This document shows, in pieces, positions 43,866 to 53,194 of a stretch of DNA of 64,000 nt. Positions within the stretch are counted from its first letter, which is position 1. Every line of letters starts with the position of its first letter. Both the position numbers and the translations under genes were made by a program. Where the stretch lies: NCBI GenBank assembly GCA_021779095.1, contig JAJYBI010000019.1:1-64000 (forward strand), in the 5' to 3' direction. This stretch comes from Deltaproteobacteria bacterium (GTDB taxonomy: Bacteria; Desulfobacterota; Desulfuromonadia; Geobacterales; JAJYBI01). Under the pieces are notes generated by a model, which was not told where the DNA came from, made no database searches, and saw only the letters and a program-made list of their open reading frames with translations.

Positions 43866-44102
43866 ATGAGACTCGTTGCCACCATCACCGCCGCAGCTCT
43901 GTTCGCCCTTGCCGGGACCGCATTCGCCGGGGTCGACGCCAATGTGAATATCGGCATCTCCACCCCGGCACCCGCCGTCCGCGTCCGGGTCGGCACCCCC
44001 GCCCCGCCGCCGCGGGTCGTGGTCGTGGAAAAGAAGGACAACGGCCGGCACCGGGGACACTACAAGAAGCACAAAAAACACCACGGCCGGAAACACGACT
44101 GA
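43866..44102 (+). CDS. Small secreted basic protein
   Basis: A 78-residue protein with a signal peptide (residues 1-21), a Pro/Val/Arg-rich middle and a strongly basic C-terminus (HYKKHKKHHGRKHD). It is likely exported and may bind nucleic acid, metal (His-rich) or anionic surfaces. I do not recognise the family. The ribosome site is AGGAGGGTC. Followed by a terminator. Confidence 0.65.
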   Translation: MRLVATITAAALFALAGTAFAGVDANVNIGISTPAPAVRVRVGTPAPPPRVVVVEKKDNGRHRGHYKKHKKHHGRKHD

Positions 44103-44131
44103 CGGGACCCAAGAGCCGTCGGACAACCGAG

Positions 44132-44171
44132 GCCCCCTTCGTCGCCGCAAGCGACGGCGGGGGCCTTTTTG
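44132..44171 (+). terminator. Terminator after the small secreted protein gene
   Basis: GGCCCCC and GGGGGCC form a compound stem with inner CGTCGCCG/CGACGGC pairing, followed by five T. Confidence 0.8.
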
Positions 44172-44271
44172 CGTCCGGCAGCCCGAGCCGGCTTGAGAAT
44201 CGCGGCGAAGCTATTAGAATTGAGTAATTCGATACCTGTTTGCAGTACGTTCCGTGCAGGAGGGGAGCGCC

Positions 44272-45081
44272 ATGACGACACCCGACGAACTCTCCGTGAC
44301 GCAGCAGCAGCACGACCAGATGCTCCGGCTGGTGACCAGGAGCTTCTACCGGGAGCTGGTCAACTACGGGATCACCGCCGGCGAGGTGGTGACCGTCGCG
44401 GGACACCTGCTGGACAACGTGGTGCAGAACGGCACCCACACCGCCGGTGCGACGGAGTACTACAACCGGCTGTTCACCACGGGTGACATCCGGGACGCAT
44501 GGCACGATGCGGCGCGGCTGTCGGTGGGGAAGGTGAGCATCTCCCCCGTGACCGACGGCCAGATCCCGGCGATCGTCGGCTGGATGCGGACCCCTGCCAT
44601 CCGGGACAACTTCTACCCCCCCTTCCCCGAGGCGCGTGACGCGCTCGCGGCCTACTTCCGGACCCCGTCCCGCCGGTACTTCACCATCTTCCACGGGGGG
44701 GAGCCGGTGGGGCTCATCGGCGCCGAGAACCTGGATCAGGCGGCCGAAAAGCTGGAGATGCGCAAGCTCGTGGGGGACCCGCGGATGCACGGCGAAGGAA
44801 TCGGCAAGCACGCCACCTTCCTCTTCCTCTACTACGCCTTCGTCATCCTGAAGTTCCGGAAGGTGTACATCTACTCCCTGGACATCAACGTGCGGAACAT
44901 CAACCTGAACGGCGGGTTCGGCTTCGAGCTGGAGGGGGTCTTCTACGAGGACGTCCTGATCCGGGACGCGTGGCGGGACGTGGTGCGGATGGCGCTCACC
45001 GCGCCGGTCTGGCTGGAGCTGTTCGACCGCCCCTCCGGTGCCCAGCGGGACGCACTGCTCGCCGCCGGCAGCGTGGTGTGA
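44272..45081 (+). CDS. GNAT-family N-acetyltransferase
   Basis: A 269-residue protein. The N-terminal 80 residues are helical and not recognised. The C-terminal part is a GNAT fold of the RimJ/RimL type: the acetyl-CoA pyrophosphate loop RMHGEGIGKHAT, then the strand-helix FRKVYIYSLDINVRNINLN and GFGFELEGVF. The acceptor is unknown. ATG follows AGGAGGGGAG. Convergent with prpD. Confidence 0.82.
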   Translation: MTTPDELSVTQQQHDQMLRLVTRSFYRELVNYGITAGEVVTVAGHLLDNVVQNGTHTAGATEYYNRLFTTGDIRDAWHDAARLSVGKVSISPVTDGQIPAIVGWMRTPAIRDNFYPPFPEARDALAAYFRTPSRRYFTIFHGGEPVGLIGAENLDQAAEKLEMRKLVGDPRMHGEGIGKHATFLFLYYAFVILKFRKVYIYSLDINVRNINLNGGFGFELEGVFYEDVLIRDAWRDVVRMALTAPVWLELFDRPSGAQRDALLAAGSVV

Positions 45082-45155
45082 GACGGTCGTCGAACCGCTC
45101 TTCGCCCTCCGCTCCACCGACTCTCACGAGGCAGGCCCTCACCCGGCCTTTGGCC

Positions 45156-45208
45156 ACCCTCTCCCCGAGGGAGAGGGTAACTGAATGCTCTCTCCCTTGA
45201 GAGAGAGC
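45156..45208. repeat. Palindromic repeats between the GNAT gene and prpD
   Basis: ACCCTCTCCC-CGA-GGGAGAGGGT is a near-perfect palindrome (45156-45178) preceded by a CCCTCACCC stretch, and GCTCTCTCCCTTGAGAGAGAGC follows (45187-45208). The same CCCTCTCCC family recurs at 46.74-46.85 and 54.67 kb. They may act as bidirectional terminators. Confidence 0.7.
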
Positions 45209-45211
45209 TTC

Positions 45212-46654
45212 CTAGACAAAAAGCTCCATGAACGCCGGCACCGGCAGCGCCGCCAGCCGCTCCCGGTCGAGGAAGAGCGCCACCAGCCCCTCCACCCGCT
45301 CCGCGGGGAGCCGCGTCGCCATGTTCGCCCGGCACTTCGCCACGAGAAGCGGCAGCGCCTCTCCCCGGCGCCGGCGGTGGCCGACGGGATACTCCACCTC
45401 CACGCGTTCCGTGGCGCTCCCGTCACGGAAGAAGACCTGCAGTGCGTTGGCGATGGAGCGCCTGGCCGGGTCCAGGTAGTCCCGGGAGAAGCGCGGCTCC
45501 TCACGCACCTCCATCAGCGCCCGCAGCCGGTCGATGCGCGGGTCCGCCGCGACGGCATCGCCGTAGTGGTCGGCGGAAAGCGTCCCGAAGATGAGCCCCA
45601 CGGCAGCCATGTACTGCAGGCAGTGGTCCCGGTCCGCCGGGTTGTACAGCGGCCCCTCCTTGCTGATGATCCGCACCGCCGACTCCTGTGTGTCGATGAC
45701 GACCCGCTCGATCTCCTCCAGCCGGTTTCTGACGAGGGGATGGAGCGTGAGGGCGCACTCCACGGCGGTCTGGGCGTGGAACTCCGCCGGGAAGGAGACC
45801 TTGAAGAGCACGTTCTCCATGACGTAGGAGCCGAAAGACCGCGGCAGGCCGAACCGCTTCCCCTTAAAGGAGACGTCGTAGAACCCCCACCCCGGCGCGG
45901 AGAGGGCGGAGGGGTACCCCGGCTCGCCGCCGGCCGCCAGGAGCGCCAGCCGCACCCCGCGGCTCGTGGCGTCCCCCGCCGCCCACGACTTGCGGGGTCC
46001 GGTGTTGGGGGCATGCCGGTAGGTACGAAGCGCCTGGCCATCCACCCAGACGTGGGAGACCGCGTTCACGATCTCGTCCCTGCCGCCCCCCAGCATCGCG
46101 GTCGTCACCGCCGCCGTCGCCAGCTTCACCAGCACCACGTGGTCCAGCCCCACCCGGTTGAAGCCGTTTTCCAGTGCCATGACCCCCTGGATCTCGTGGG
46201 CCTTGATGCTCGCCGCCAACAGGTCCCCCACGGTGAGCGGCGCCTTTCCCGTCGCCATATTTCGCCTGCTCACGTAGTCGGCGACCGCCAGGATCCCCCC
46301 CAGGTTGTCCGAGGGGTGGCCCCACTCGGCGGCGAGCCAGGTGTCGTTGTAATCCAGCCAGCGGATCATGGTGCCGATGTCGAACGCCGCTTTTACCGGA
46401 TCGAGCACGTACGGGGTGCCGGGGACCCGCACCCCGCCGGGGACAGTCGTCCCCGGCACGATCGGCCCCACCAGCCGGGCGCAGTCCGGGAACCGGAGCG
46501 CCAGGAGGGCGCAGCCGAGCGCGTCCATCAGCACGTAGCGGGCGGTGTCGAACGCCTCGCCGCTCTCGATCGCGTAGTCCGCCACGTAGTCGGCGATGGC
46601 GGTCATCTCGGAGTCCGGCGCGGGACGGATGTTTCGGTCGGCCTGGGTCGTCAT
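45212..46654 (-). CDS. prpD: 2-Methylcitrate dehydratase
   Basis: A 480-residue MmgE/PrpD-family protein that dehydrates 2-methylcitrate in the methylcitrate cycle of propionate oxidation. Typical motifs: [26 protein letters not shown] region (residues near 97-119) and [12 protein letters not shown]. It is the third gene of prpB-prpC-prpD. It is separated from prpC by a 330-base repeat region, so it may be read from the same transcript or its own. Confidence 0.92.
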   Translation of the reverse strand: MTTQADRNIRPAPDSEMTAIADYVADYAIESGEAFDTARYVLMDALGCALLALRFPDCARLVGPIVPGTTVPGGVRVPGTPYVLDPVKAAFDIGTMIRWLDYNDTWLAAEWGHPSDNLGGILAVADYVSRRNMATGKAPLTVGDLLAASIKAHEIQGVMALENGFNRVGLDHVVLVKLATAAVTTAMLGGGRDEIVNAVSHVWVDGQALRTYRHAPNTGPRKSWAAGDATSRGVRLALLAAGGEPGYPSALSAPGWGFYDVSFKGKRFGLPRSFGSYVMENVLFKVSFPAEFHAQTAVECALTLHPLVRNRLEEIERVVIDTQESAVRIISKEGPLYNPADRDHCLQYMAAVGLIFGTLSADHYGDAVAADPRIDRLRALMEVREEPRFSRDYLDPARRSIANALQVFFRDGSATERVEVEYPVGHRRRRGEALPLLVAKCRANMATRLPAERVEGLVALFLDRERLAALPVPAFMELFV

Positions 46655-46681
46655 GATCGCTCCTTCAAGAGACTTGAATTA

Positions 46682-46963
46682 ACAGGAGGGACAGGATAAA
46701 CCCTCAAAATATGTCCTGATTAGCGCTGATCTTCCGCTAACCCCTTCTCCCTCTGGGAGAAGGGGGCCGGAGGCCGGATGAGGGAGATTTATGAGAGGGG
46801 AAATCGGCCTTTTCCCTCACCCTAGCCCTCTCCCAGAGGGAGAGGGGACTCTTTAAACGTCTAGCGGAAGATTGACGCTAATCAGGAAATATGTTTGTCC
46901 TTGCAACCTCTGCGGCTTTGCGCAAGAAACAGTCTTTCAGGTTCTTTATCCTGTCTCTCCTGT
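46682..46963. repeat. Nested palindromic repeats between prpC and prpD
   Basis: Three inverted repeats lie one inside the other. Outer: ACAGGAGGGACAGGATAAA (46682-46700) versus 46945-46963, 18 of 19. Middle: CCTGATTAGCG...CTTCCGCTA (46715-46739) versus 46862-46886, 22 of 25. Inner: CCCCTTCTCCC/GGGAGAAGGGG (46741-46765) and CCCTCTCCC/GGGAGAGGG (46826-46846). Successive insertions of small repeats one into another would explain it. No gene is visible in this 330-base stretch. Confidence 0.75.
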
Positions 46964-46985
46964 CCATCCTGTAAAATGTAGTTGA

Positions 46986-48113
46986 TCACCCCCGCTGGTC
47001 CAGCGGAACGAACGGCCGCGCGTCCGGTCCCGTGTACAGGGCCGTCGGCCGGAACAGCTTGTTCGCCGACCGCTGCTCGATGATGTGGGCCGACCAGCCG
47101 GCGATCCGCGCCAGCACGAAGACCGGCGTGAACATGTTCGTCGGGATGCCGCACAGGTGGTAGGCGGAAGCGCTGTAGAAGTCCAGGTTCGGGCAGAGCC
47201 CCTTTTCCTCCCGCACGAGCCGCTCGATCCGCTCGGAGACGTGGTAGAGCCGCATGTCGCCTGCCGCCTCGGAGAGCCGGCGCGACCAGTCCTGGATGAT
47301 GGCGGACCGTGGGTCCTCCTGCCGCTTGTAGACCCGGTGGCCGAACCCCATGATCTTGCCGCCCGACGCCATCGTCTGCCGCACCCCGGCCTCCGCCTCG
47401 TCCGGCGTGGCGAAGCGTGAGATGAGCCGCATCGCCTCCTCGTTGGCGCCGCCGTGGAGCGGTCCCCGCAGGGTGCCGATGGCGGAGGTGACCGCCGCGT
47501 AGAAGTCGGAGAGGGTGGACGCGGTGACCCGGGCGGAAAAGGTGGAGGCGTTGAACTCGTGCTCGGCGTAGAGGATGAACGACGCGTCCATCGCCCGCCG
47601 GTGCAGCTCGATGGGGGGCCGGTCGTGGAGGAGCCGCAGGAACTGCCCCGCCAGGCTCTCCTCGTGTGTGACCGTGTCGATGTGCCGGCCGGTCCGGTGG
47701 AACTGGTACCAGTAGAGGAGCATGGAGGGAAAGACCGCGAGAAGCCGGTCGGCGACCTGGTGCGCGCCGCGCTCGGCGGTCTCGGGTTCCAGGGTGCCGA
47801 GGGCGGAGCAGCCGGTGCGCAGGACGTCCATGGGATGGGACGAAGCCGGCAGCTGTTCCAGCACGCTCTTCAGCCCCGCCGGCAGCGTCCGCAGCCCCAT
47901 AAGCCGCCGTCGGTACCGGTCGTACTCCCCCTGATCCGGCAGCTCGCCGTGGATCAGCAGGTACGCCACCTCCTCGAAGGTGGCGTGCGCCGCCAGGTCG
48001 GCGATGGCGTAGCCCCGGTAGCTTAGGCCCCGTCCCTTCTTCCCCACCGTGCTGATGGCCGTTTCGCCGGCGATGATCCCCTCCAGCCCCGGACTGTATG
48101 CGGTTGCGTTCAT
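46986..48113 (-). CDS. prpC: 2-Methylcitrate synthase
   Basis: A 375-residue citrate-synthase-fold enzyme joining propionyl-CoA and oxaloacetate. Catalytic motifs: [12 protein letters not shown] with the His, MGFGHRVYK with the second His, and the late [14 protein letters not shown] with the Asp. The size and context with prpB and prpD separate it from ordinary citrate synthase. Start overlaps the prpB stop by four bases. Confidence 0.93.
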   Translation of the reverse strand: MNATAYSPGLEGIIAGETAISTVGKKGRGLSYRGYAIADLAAHATFEEVAYLLIHGELPDQGEYDRYRRRLMGLRTLPAGLKSVLEQLPASSHPMDVLRTGCSALGTLEPETAERGAHQVADRLLAVFPSMLLYWYQFHRTGRHIDTVTHEESLAGQFLRLLHDRPPIELHRRAMDASFILYAEHEFNASTFSARVTASTLSDFYAAVTSAIGTLRGPLHGGANEEAMRLISRFATPDEAEAGVRQTMASGGKIMGFGHRVYKRQEDPRSAIIQDWSRRLSEAAGDMRLYHVSERIERLVREEKGLCPNLDFYSASAYHLCGIPTNMFTPVFVLARIAGWSAHIIEQRSANKLFRPTALYTGPDARPFVPLDQRG

Positions 48114-49000
48114 GTCGTCTCCTCCTTTCCGAACAGCTCGTCCAGCCGCCGCTCGAACTCGTGGTACTGCAGCACCTCGTACAGGTCGGCCCGGCTCTGC
48201 ATCTCGTCCACCACCCGCCGCTGGGTCCCCTCCAGCCGGATGGCGCGGTAGACCTTCAGCGCCGCGGCGCTCATCGCCCGGAAGGCGGAGAGGGGATAGA
48301 GGGCGAGCCGCACCCCCGCCGACGCCAGCTCCTCCGTGGTGAAGAGCGGGGTGACGCCGAACTCGGTCATGTTGGCCAGGACCGGCATCCCGGTCTCCCC
48401 GGCGAACCGCCGGTACTGGCAGAGCTCGTGAAGCGCCTCGGGGAAGAGCATGTCCGCCCCCGCATCCCGATACCGGCAGGCCCGCTCCACGGCACCGTCC
48501 AGCCCCTCGTTCGCCAGGGCGTCGGTGCGGGCCATGATCACGAACGCGTCGTCGGTGCGCCCGTCCAGCGCCGCCGCGATCCGGTCCACCATCTCCTGCG
48601 CGGAAACGAGCGCCTTCCCCGGCCGGTGGCCGCACCGCTTGGCCGCCACCTGGTCCTCGATATGCACCCCGGCGGCGCCGGCCCGGATCATCTCCCGCAC
48701 CGTCCGGGCGATCATCGCCCCATGCCCCCAGCCGGTGTCGATATCCACCAGGAGCGGCAGCGTGGTGGCGGCGGTGATCCGCCGCACGTCCTCCAGCACG
48801 TCGTTCAGGGTGGTCATCCCCAGGTCCGGGAGACCGTGGGAGGCGTTGGCCACCCCCGCCCCCGAGAGATACAGGGCGCGGAACCCGCTCCGCTCCGCCA
48901 GGAGCGCCGCATAGGCGTTGATCGCCCCCGCCACCTGGAGCGGCCGCTCATCCTCCAGCGCCCGCCACAACCGTTCACCCGCCGTCGGTACCCGTTCCAT
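48110..49000 (-). CDS. prpB: Methylisocitrate lyase
   Basis: A 296-residue member of the isocitrate-lyase superfamily, splitting 2-methylisocitrate into pyruvate and succinate. Motifs: the Mg site Asp in [31 protein letters not shown] and the catalytic KRCGH Cys, all present. First gene of the operon; ATG follows GGGAGGTTGGAG. No acnD/prpF pair is visible. Confidence 0.94.
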   Translation of the reverse strand: MERVPTAGERLWRALEDERPLQVAGAINAYAALLAERSGFRALYLSGAGVANASHGLPDLGMTTLNDVLEDVRRITAATTLPLLVDIDTGWGHGAMIARTVREMIRAGAAGVHIEDQVAAKRCGHRPGKALVSAQEMVDRIAAALDGRTDDAFVIMARTDALANEGLDGAVERACRYRDAGADMLFPEALHELCQYRRFAGETGMPVLANMTEFGVTPLFTTEELASAGVRLALYPLSAFRAMSAAALKVYRAIRLEGTQRRVVDEMQSRADLYEVLQYHEFERRLDELFGKEETT

Positions 49001-49025
49001 CTCCAACCTCCCGAAATATCTTCCG

Positions 49026-49036
49026 TATACAGTATA
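49026..49036. promoter_or_regulatory. Palindrome over the prpB -10
   Basis: TATACAGTATA is a perfect palindrome; on the minus strand it supplies a TATACT -10. Similar motifs occur at the nuo promoter (30915) and at 60016, suggesting a common regulator of central metabolism. Confidence 0.45.
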
Positions 49037-49066
49037 GCCCAAAACGGGGGAAGGCGCGGCGGGCGA

Positions 49067-49094
49067 TTGACAGGCGGGTGCGGTCCGCTACACT
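49067..49094 (+). promoter_or_regulatory. Promoter of the 2-oxoacid dehydrogenase operon
   Basis: TTGACA and TACACT with 16 bases between, 38 bases before the pdhA start. Confidence 0.65.
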
Positions 49095-49131
49095 GTGGTA
49101 TGTCCGGAACGGGCGGCGAAAGGCGGCGACC

Positions 49132-50187
49132 ATGGCGGAAGAAACTCTGGCGACATTCACGATCCGGCGACTGGCGGTACTCGACGAGCATGGGGTGGCG
49201 GACGAACCGCTCCTGCCGGCGCTCTCCGAAGAGGAGCTCCTGCGGCTGCACGAACTGATGGTGCTGGCGCGGACCTTCGACCAGCGGGCCCTGGCCCTGC
49301 AGCGGGAGGGGCGGCTCGGCACCTACCCCCCCATCACCGGCCAGGAGGCGGCCCAGGTGGGGAGCGCCTTCGCCCTTGACCCGACGGACCGGGTCTTCCC
49401 CTCCTTCCGGGAGATGGGGGTCCACCTCACCCTGGGGTATCCGGTGGACCGGCTCTACCAGTACTGGGCCGGCGACGAGCGGGGCCAGCGCGCACCGGAG
49501 GGGCTGGAGATCTTCCCGGTCTGCGTCTCCGTGGGGAGCCATATCCCCCACGCCGTGGGTGCTGCCATTGCCGCCCGCTACCGGAAGGAGGAGGCGGTGG
49601 CGGTCGCCTACTTCGGCGACGGCGCCACCTCCAAGGGGGACTTCCACGAGGCGCTCAACCTGGCGGGGGTCTTCCGCCTGCCGGCGCTCTTCATCTGCCA
49701 GAACAACCAGTGGGCGATCTCCGTGCCGGTGAAAGAGCAGACCGCTGCCGTCTCCCTGGCCCAGAAGGCGCTCGCCTACGGGATCGAGGGGGTCCAGGTG
49801 GACGGCAACGACGTACTGGCGGTCTACCGGGCGACCCGGGAGGCGCTGGAAAGGGCCCGCAGCGGCGGCGGCCCCACCTTCATCGAGTGCCTCACCTACC
49901 GGATGGAGGACCACACCACGGCGGACGACGCCGCCCGCTACCGTCCGCCGGAGGCGGTCGAGGCATGGAAGCGGAAGGACCCGATCTCAAGGCTGGAGCG
50001 GTTCCTGACGGGCCGGGAACTCCTGGACGACGGGAAGATTGCGGACGTGCATACGCAGGCCGTCGCGACCATCGACGCGGCGGTAAAAGCCATGGAGGCG
50101 ATCCCGCCCCCCTCACCTGCGGAGATGTTCGATTACACCTGCGCGAACCTGGGCCGGCGGCAGGTCGCCCAGCGGCAGGAGGCCTGA
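49132..50187 (+). CDS. pdhA: Pyruvate/2-oxoacid dehydrogenase E1 alpha subunit
   Basis: The thiamine-diphosphate-binding subunit of a 2-oxoacid dehydrogenase (351 residues). The ThDP motif starts at GDGATSKGDFHEALN and ends at the NN of FICQNNQW, and the phosphorylation-loop region follows (YRMEDHTTADDAARY). It fits pyruvate or branched-chain oxoacid dehydrogenases; pyruvate is the more likely substrate next to prpBCD. The ATG at 49132 follows a weak GAAAGGCGG. One base separates it from E1 beta. Confidence 0.88.
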   Translation: MAEETLATFTIRRLAVLDEHGVADEPLLPALSEEELLRLHELMVLARTFDQRALALQREGRLGTYPPITGQEAAQVGSAFALDPTDRVFPSFREMGVHLTLGYPVDRLYQYWAGDERGQRAPEGLEIFPVCVSVGSHIPHAVGAAIAARYRKEEAVAVAYFGDGATSKGDFHEALNLAGVFRLPALFICQNNQWAISVPVKEQTAAVSLAQKALAYGIEGVQVDGNDVLAVYRATREALERARSGGGPTFIECLTYRMEDHTTADDAARYRPPEAVEAWKRKDPISRLERFLTGRELLDDGKIADVHTQAVATIDAAVKAMEAIPPPSPAEMFDYTCANLGRRQVAQRQEA

Positions 50188-50188
50188 C

Positions 50189-51151
50189 ATGGCGCAGCTC
50201 AACATGGTGCAGGCCATCAACCTCGCGCTGGCGCAAGAGATGGAACGGGACGACCGGGTCGTCCTCCTGGGAGAGGACGTAGGAAGGGACGGCGGCGTCT
50301 TCCGGGTCACCGAGGGGCTCCAGGAGCGGTTCGGCGCGGAGCGGGTCATGGACACCCCCCTCGCCGAATCGGGGATCGTGGGGGCCGCCATCGGCATGGC
50401 CGCCTTCGGCCTCAGGCCCGTGGCGGAGATCCAGTTCCTGGGGTTCGCCTACGCCGCCTTCGACCAGTTGGCCACCCACGCCTCGCGGCTGCGGGGACGC
50501 TCCCGCGGGCGTTTCACCTGCCCTCTGGTGGTGCGCACCCCCTACGGAGGCGGCATCAGGGCGCCGGAGCTGCACGAGGAGAGCAGCGAGGCGTTCTTCT
50601 GCCACCTGCCGGGACTGAAGGTCGTGGTGCCGTCCGGACCATACAGCGCCAAGGGGCTTCTGCTCGCCGCCCTGCGCGACCCGGACCCGGTGCTCTTCCT
50701 GGAGCCGACCCGCCTCTACCGGATGATCAGGGAGGAGGTGCCGGAGGAGGACTACACGGTCCCCCTCGGCACGGCACGGGTCGCCCGGGAGGGGAGCGGC
50801 GTCACCGTCATCGCCTGGGGGAGCATGCTGGAGCGGACCCTGAAGGCGGCGAAGCCGTACGATGCGGAGATCATCGACCTCCTCACCCTGAACCCCCTGG
50901 ACCTGGAGACGATCCTTTCCTCGGTGCGAAAGACCGGCCGGCTGGTGATCGTCCACGAGGCGCCGCTCACCTGCGGCCTCGGGGCCGAGATCGCCGCCAC
51001 CGTCGCGGCAGAGGCGATCCTCTCCCTGCGCGGGCCGGTCCTGCGCGTGGCGGCGCCGGACGTGGTCATGCCGCTCCCGAAACTGGAGGACGCATACCTC
51101 CCCACGGCGGAGCAGATCCAGGCCGCCCTGGACGAGGTACTGAAATACTAG
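50189..51151 (+). CDS. pdhB: Pyruvate/2-oxoacid dehydrogenase E1 beta subunit
   Basis: A 320-residue transketolase-fold subunit that pairs with E1 alpha. Typical motifs: VVLLGEDVGRDGGVFRVTEG, DTPLAESGIVGAAIGMA, and the late PDVVMPLPK. The start ATG follows pdhA by one base. Followed by a 260-base repeat region before the E2 gene. Confidence 0.9.
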   Translation: MAQLNMVQAINLALAQEMERDDRVVLLGEDVGRDGGVFRVTEGLQERFGAERVMDTPLAESGIVGAAIGMAAFGLRPVAEIQFLGFAYAAFDQLATHASRLRGRSRGRFTCPLVVRTPYGGGIRAPELHEESSEAFFCHLPGLKVVVPSGPYSAKGLLLAALRDPDPVLFLEPTRLYRMIREEVPEEDYTVPLGTARVAREGSGVTVIAWGSMLERTLKAAKPYDAEIIDLLTLNPLDLETILSSVRKTGRLVIVHEAPLTCGLGAEIAATVAAEAILSLRGPVLRVAAPDVVMPLPKLEDAYLPTAEQIQAALDEVLKY

Positions 51152-51173
51152 CAATACCTGACAACAAAAAACG

Positions 51174-51370
51174 AATGGCACACGGAAAAGGCGGAAAAAT
51201 CGGATAACTGCGGATCAGAACAAACCTAAAAGAAAAGCATTGAACAAAGATGCAGAGGAACTCAGAGAAAAAATCCGTGTAAATCTGTGGATTACGGTTT
51301 TGAGGTTCTATTTTAAGCTGTTAGCCTGATCCGCCTTTATCCGATTTTTCCGCCTTTTCCGTGTACTATT
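51174..51370. repeat. MITE-like repeat, copy 2
   Basis: Terminal arms of 45 bases (51174-51218 and 51326-51370) match in 41 positions, forming a long hairpin. They share the ACACGGA... edge with the element at 26661-26783. The 107-base inside has no gene. It lies in the pdhB-pdhC gap; in RNA it would be a very stable structure that may separate their expression. Confidence 0.8.
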
Positions 51371-51411
51371 AATAGATTTTTTCGTTGATTTGCGTTCAGA
51401 AGGAGAGCTGC

Positions 51412-52590
51412 ATGGCTTTCGAATTCAAGCTGCCCGATCTGGGCGAGGGGATCATCGAGGTGGAGTTCCGCCGCTGGCTGGTTGCGGAGGGGGACCGGAT
51501 CGCCGAGCACCAGCCGGTGGCGGAGGTGGAGACGGACAAGGCGGTGGTGGAGATTCCCTCCCCCCATGCGGGGGTCGTTGCGCGGCGCCACTGCGAGCCT
51601 GACGAGATCGTCCGGGTGGGTGCGCCGCTCCTCACCATCGCCGACGAGCGGGAGGAGCCGACGCCGAAGCCGGCGTCGCGCCCCAGGTCGGTGGGAATCG
51701 TGGGCGAGCTCCCGGAGGCGGAGGTTGAAGAGGCGGCCGTCCTCGCCACCCCCATGGTGCGCAAGCTCGCCCGGGAGCGGGGGATCGACCTCAAGGGGAT
51801 CGCGGGGAGCGGACCGCGGGGCAGCATCACCCCGGAGGACCTGGAGCGGACCGGGGAAACGGCGCAGCCGGCGGCGACGGAGTTCGGCCCGGTGGAGCGG
51901 GTCCCGATGCGGGGGGTGCGCCGGGCGGTCGCCCGCAACGTCCTCGCCTCCCAGCGGCTCACGGCATTCGTCACCGCCATGGAGGAGGTGGACATCACCG
52001 ACCTGTGGGAGCTGCGCGACCGCGAACAGCGGGCGGTGGAGTCCCACGGCACCCACCTCACCTTCCTCCCCTTCATCATCAAGGCGGTGCAGCACGCTTT
52101 GAAGGACCACCCGTACCTGAACGGCGCCATCGACGACGCCACGGAATCGATAATCCTGAAGAAGCACTACCACTTCGGCATCGCCGTGGAGACCGGCGAC
52201 GGCCTGATGGTGCCGGTCATCCGGGACGTGGAGCGCAAGAGCATCCTGGAACTGGCGGCGGAGATCCAGCGGCTGGGACAGAAGGCGCGGGAGCGGACCA
52301 TCGGCAAGGAGGAGATGAAGGGGAGCTCCTTCACCATCACCAACTACGGCCACTTCGGCGGCACCTTCGCCACCCCGATCATCAACTGGCCCGACGTGGC
52401 GGTCCTGGGGTGCGGCCGGATCGCCGAGCGTCCCTGGGTGCACGGGGGGGCGATCGCCATTCGCAAGGTCCTCCCGCTCTCCCTCACCTTCGACCACCGC
52501 GCCACCGACGGCGCCGACGCGGCGGCGTTTCTCGGGAAGGTCATGGCCTACCTGGAGGACCCGGCGCTCCTCTTCATCGAAAGCGCCTGA
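51412..52590 (+). CDS. pdhC: Dihydrolipoamide acyltransferase (E2)
   Basis: The 392-residue E2 core of the same complex. Domains: a single lipoyl domain (residues 1-78, with EVETDKAVVEI carrying the lipoyl Lys), a peripheral subunit-binding domain at about 118-152 (ATPMVRKLARERGIDLKGI) and the catalytic domain with HRATDG near residue 363. ATG follows AAGGAGAG. No E3 (lipoamide dehydrogenase) gene is in the window. Confidence 0.93.
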   Translation: MAFEFKLPDLGEGIIEVEFRRWLVAEGDRIAEHQPVAEVETDKAVVEIPSPHAGVVARRHCEPDEIVRVGAPLLTIADEREEPTPKPASRPRSVGIVGELPEAEVEEAAVLATPMVRKLARERGIDLKGIAGSGPRGSITPEDLERTGETAQPAATEFGPVERVPMRGVRRAVARNVLASQRLTAFVTAMEEVDITDLWELRDREQRAVESHGTHLTFLPFIIKAVQHALKDHPYLNGAIDDATESIILKKHYHFGIAVETGDGLMVPVIRDVERKSILELAAEIQRLGQKARERTIGKEEMKGSSFTITNYGHFGGTFATPIINWPDVAVLGCGRIAERPWVHGGAIAIRKVLPLSLTFDHRATDGADAAAFLGKVMAYLEDPALLFIESA

Positions 52591-52719
52591 TCGCGACCCC
52601 TGCGGCACCGTGGCGCTACGGTCGTTTGGACGTATAATGGAAGTAGAGATGATGATACACACCGCCGGGAGGCGGGAGCAACCCAACCGTTCCGCAGCAT
52701 TGCGGATAAGGAGGTCACC

Positions 52720-53184
52720 ATGGAAGAGGTATTCAACCGGATTCTGGTCGTAAGCTGGATGACGAGCGAGAGCCAGAAGGCCATCCATCACGGCATCTCG
52801 CTCGCCCGGAAGTACGGGGCGCAACTGTCCATCATCCACGTCATCTCCAACCCCTTCGGACTCAAGGGATGGAACCTGCCGGTGATCTCGCTCAAGAAGG
52901 ACTACGACAAGCTCCTGGAAGATACCAAGGCGGACCTGGACCGGCTCATCAGGGCGGAAAAGGCCAAGGGGATGGAGATCAGGGAGCTGATCAAGGAGGG
53001 GCATCCGGTCACCGAGATCCTGAAGACGATCAAGGAAGAGGAGATCGACCTGATGATCATGCCGGCACACGAAGAGTGGCGCATCGAGCATTTCCTCGTG
53101 GGACGGACCAACGACGAACTGCTCCGCCACATGCCCTGCTCGATCCTCCTGGTGAAACAGGAACCCGGACGCGTACGGTTCTGA
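52720..53184 (+). CDS. Universal stress protein (UspA family)
   Basis: A 154-residue UspA-fold protein (FNRILVVSWMTSESQKAIHH, then LARKYGAQLSIIHVIS). The C-terminal ATP-binding segment is degenerate (EHFLVGRTNDELLRHMPCS in place of the usual G-2x-G-9x-G-S/T), so nucleotide binding is doubtful. ATG follows ATAAGGAGG. Single gene. Confidence 0.88.
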   Translation: MEEVFNRILVVSWMTSESQKAIHHGISLARKYGAQLSIIHVISNPFGLKGWNLPVISLKKDYDKLLEDTKADLDRLIRAEKAKGMEIRELIKEGHPVTEILKTIKEEEIDLMIMPAHEEWRIEHFLVGRTNDELLRHMPCSILLVKQEPGRVRF

Positions 53185-53194
53185 CGGCCGGCGC

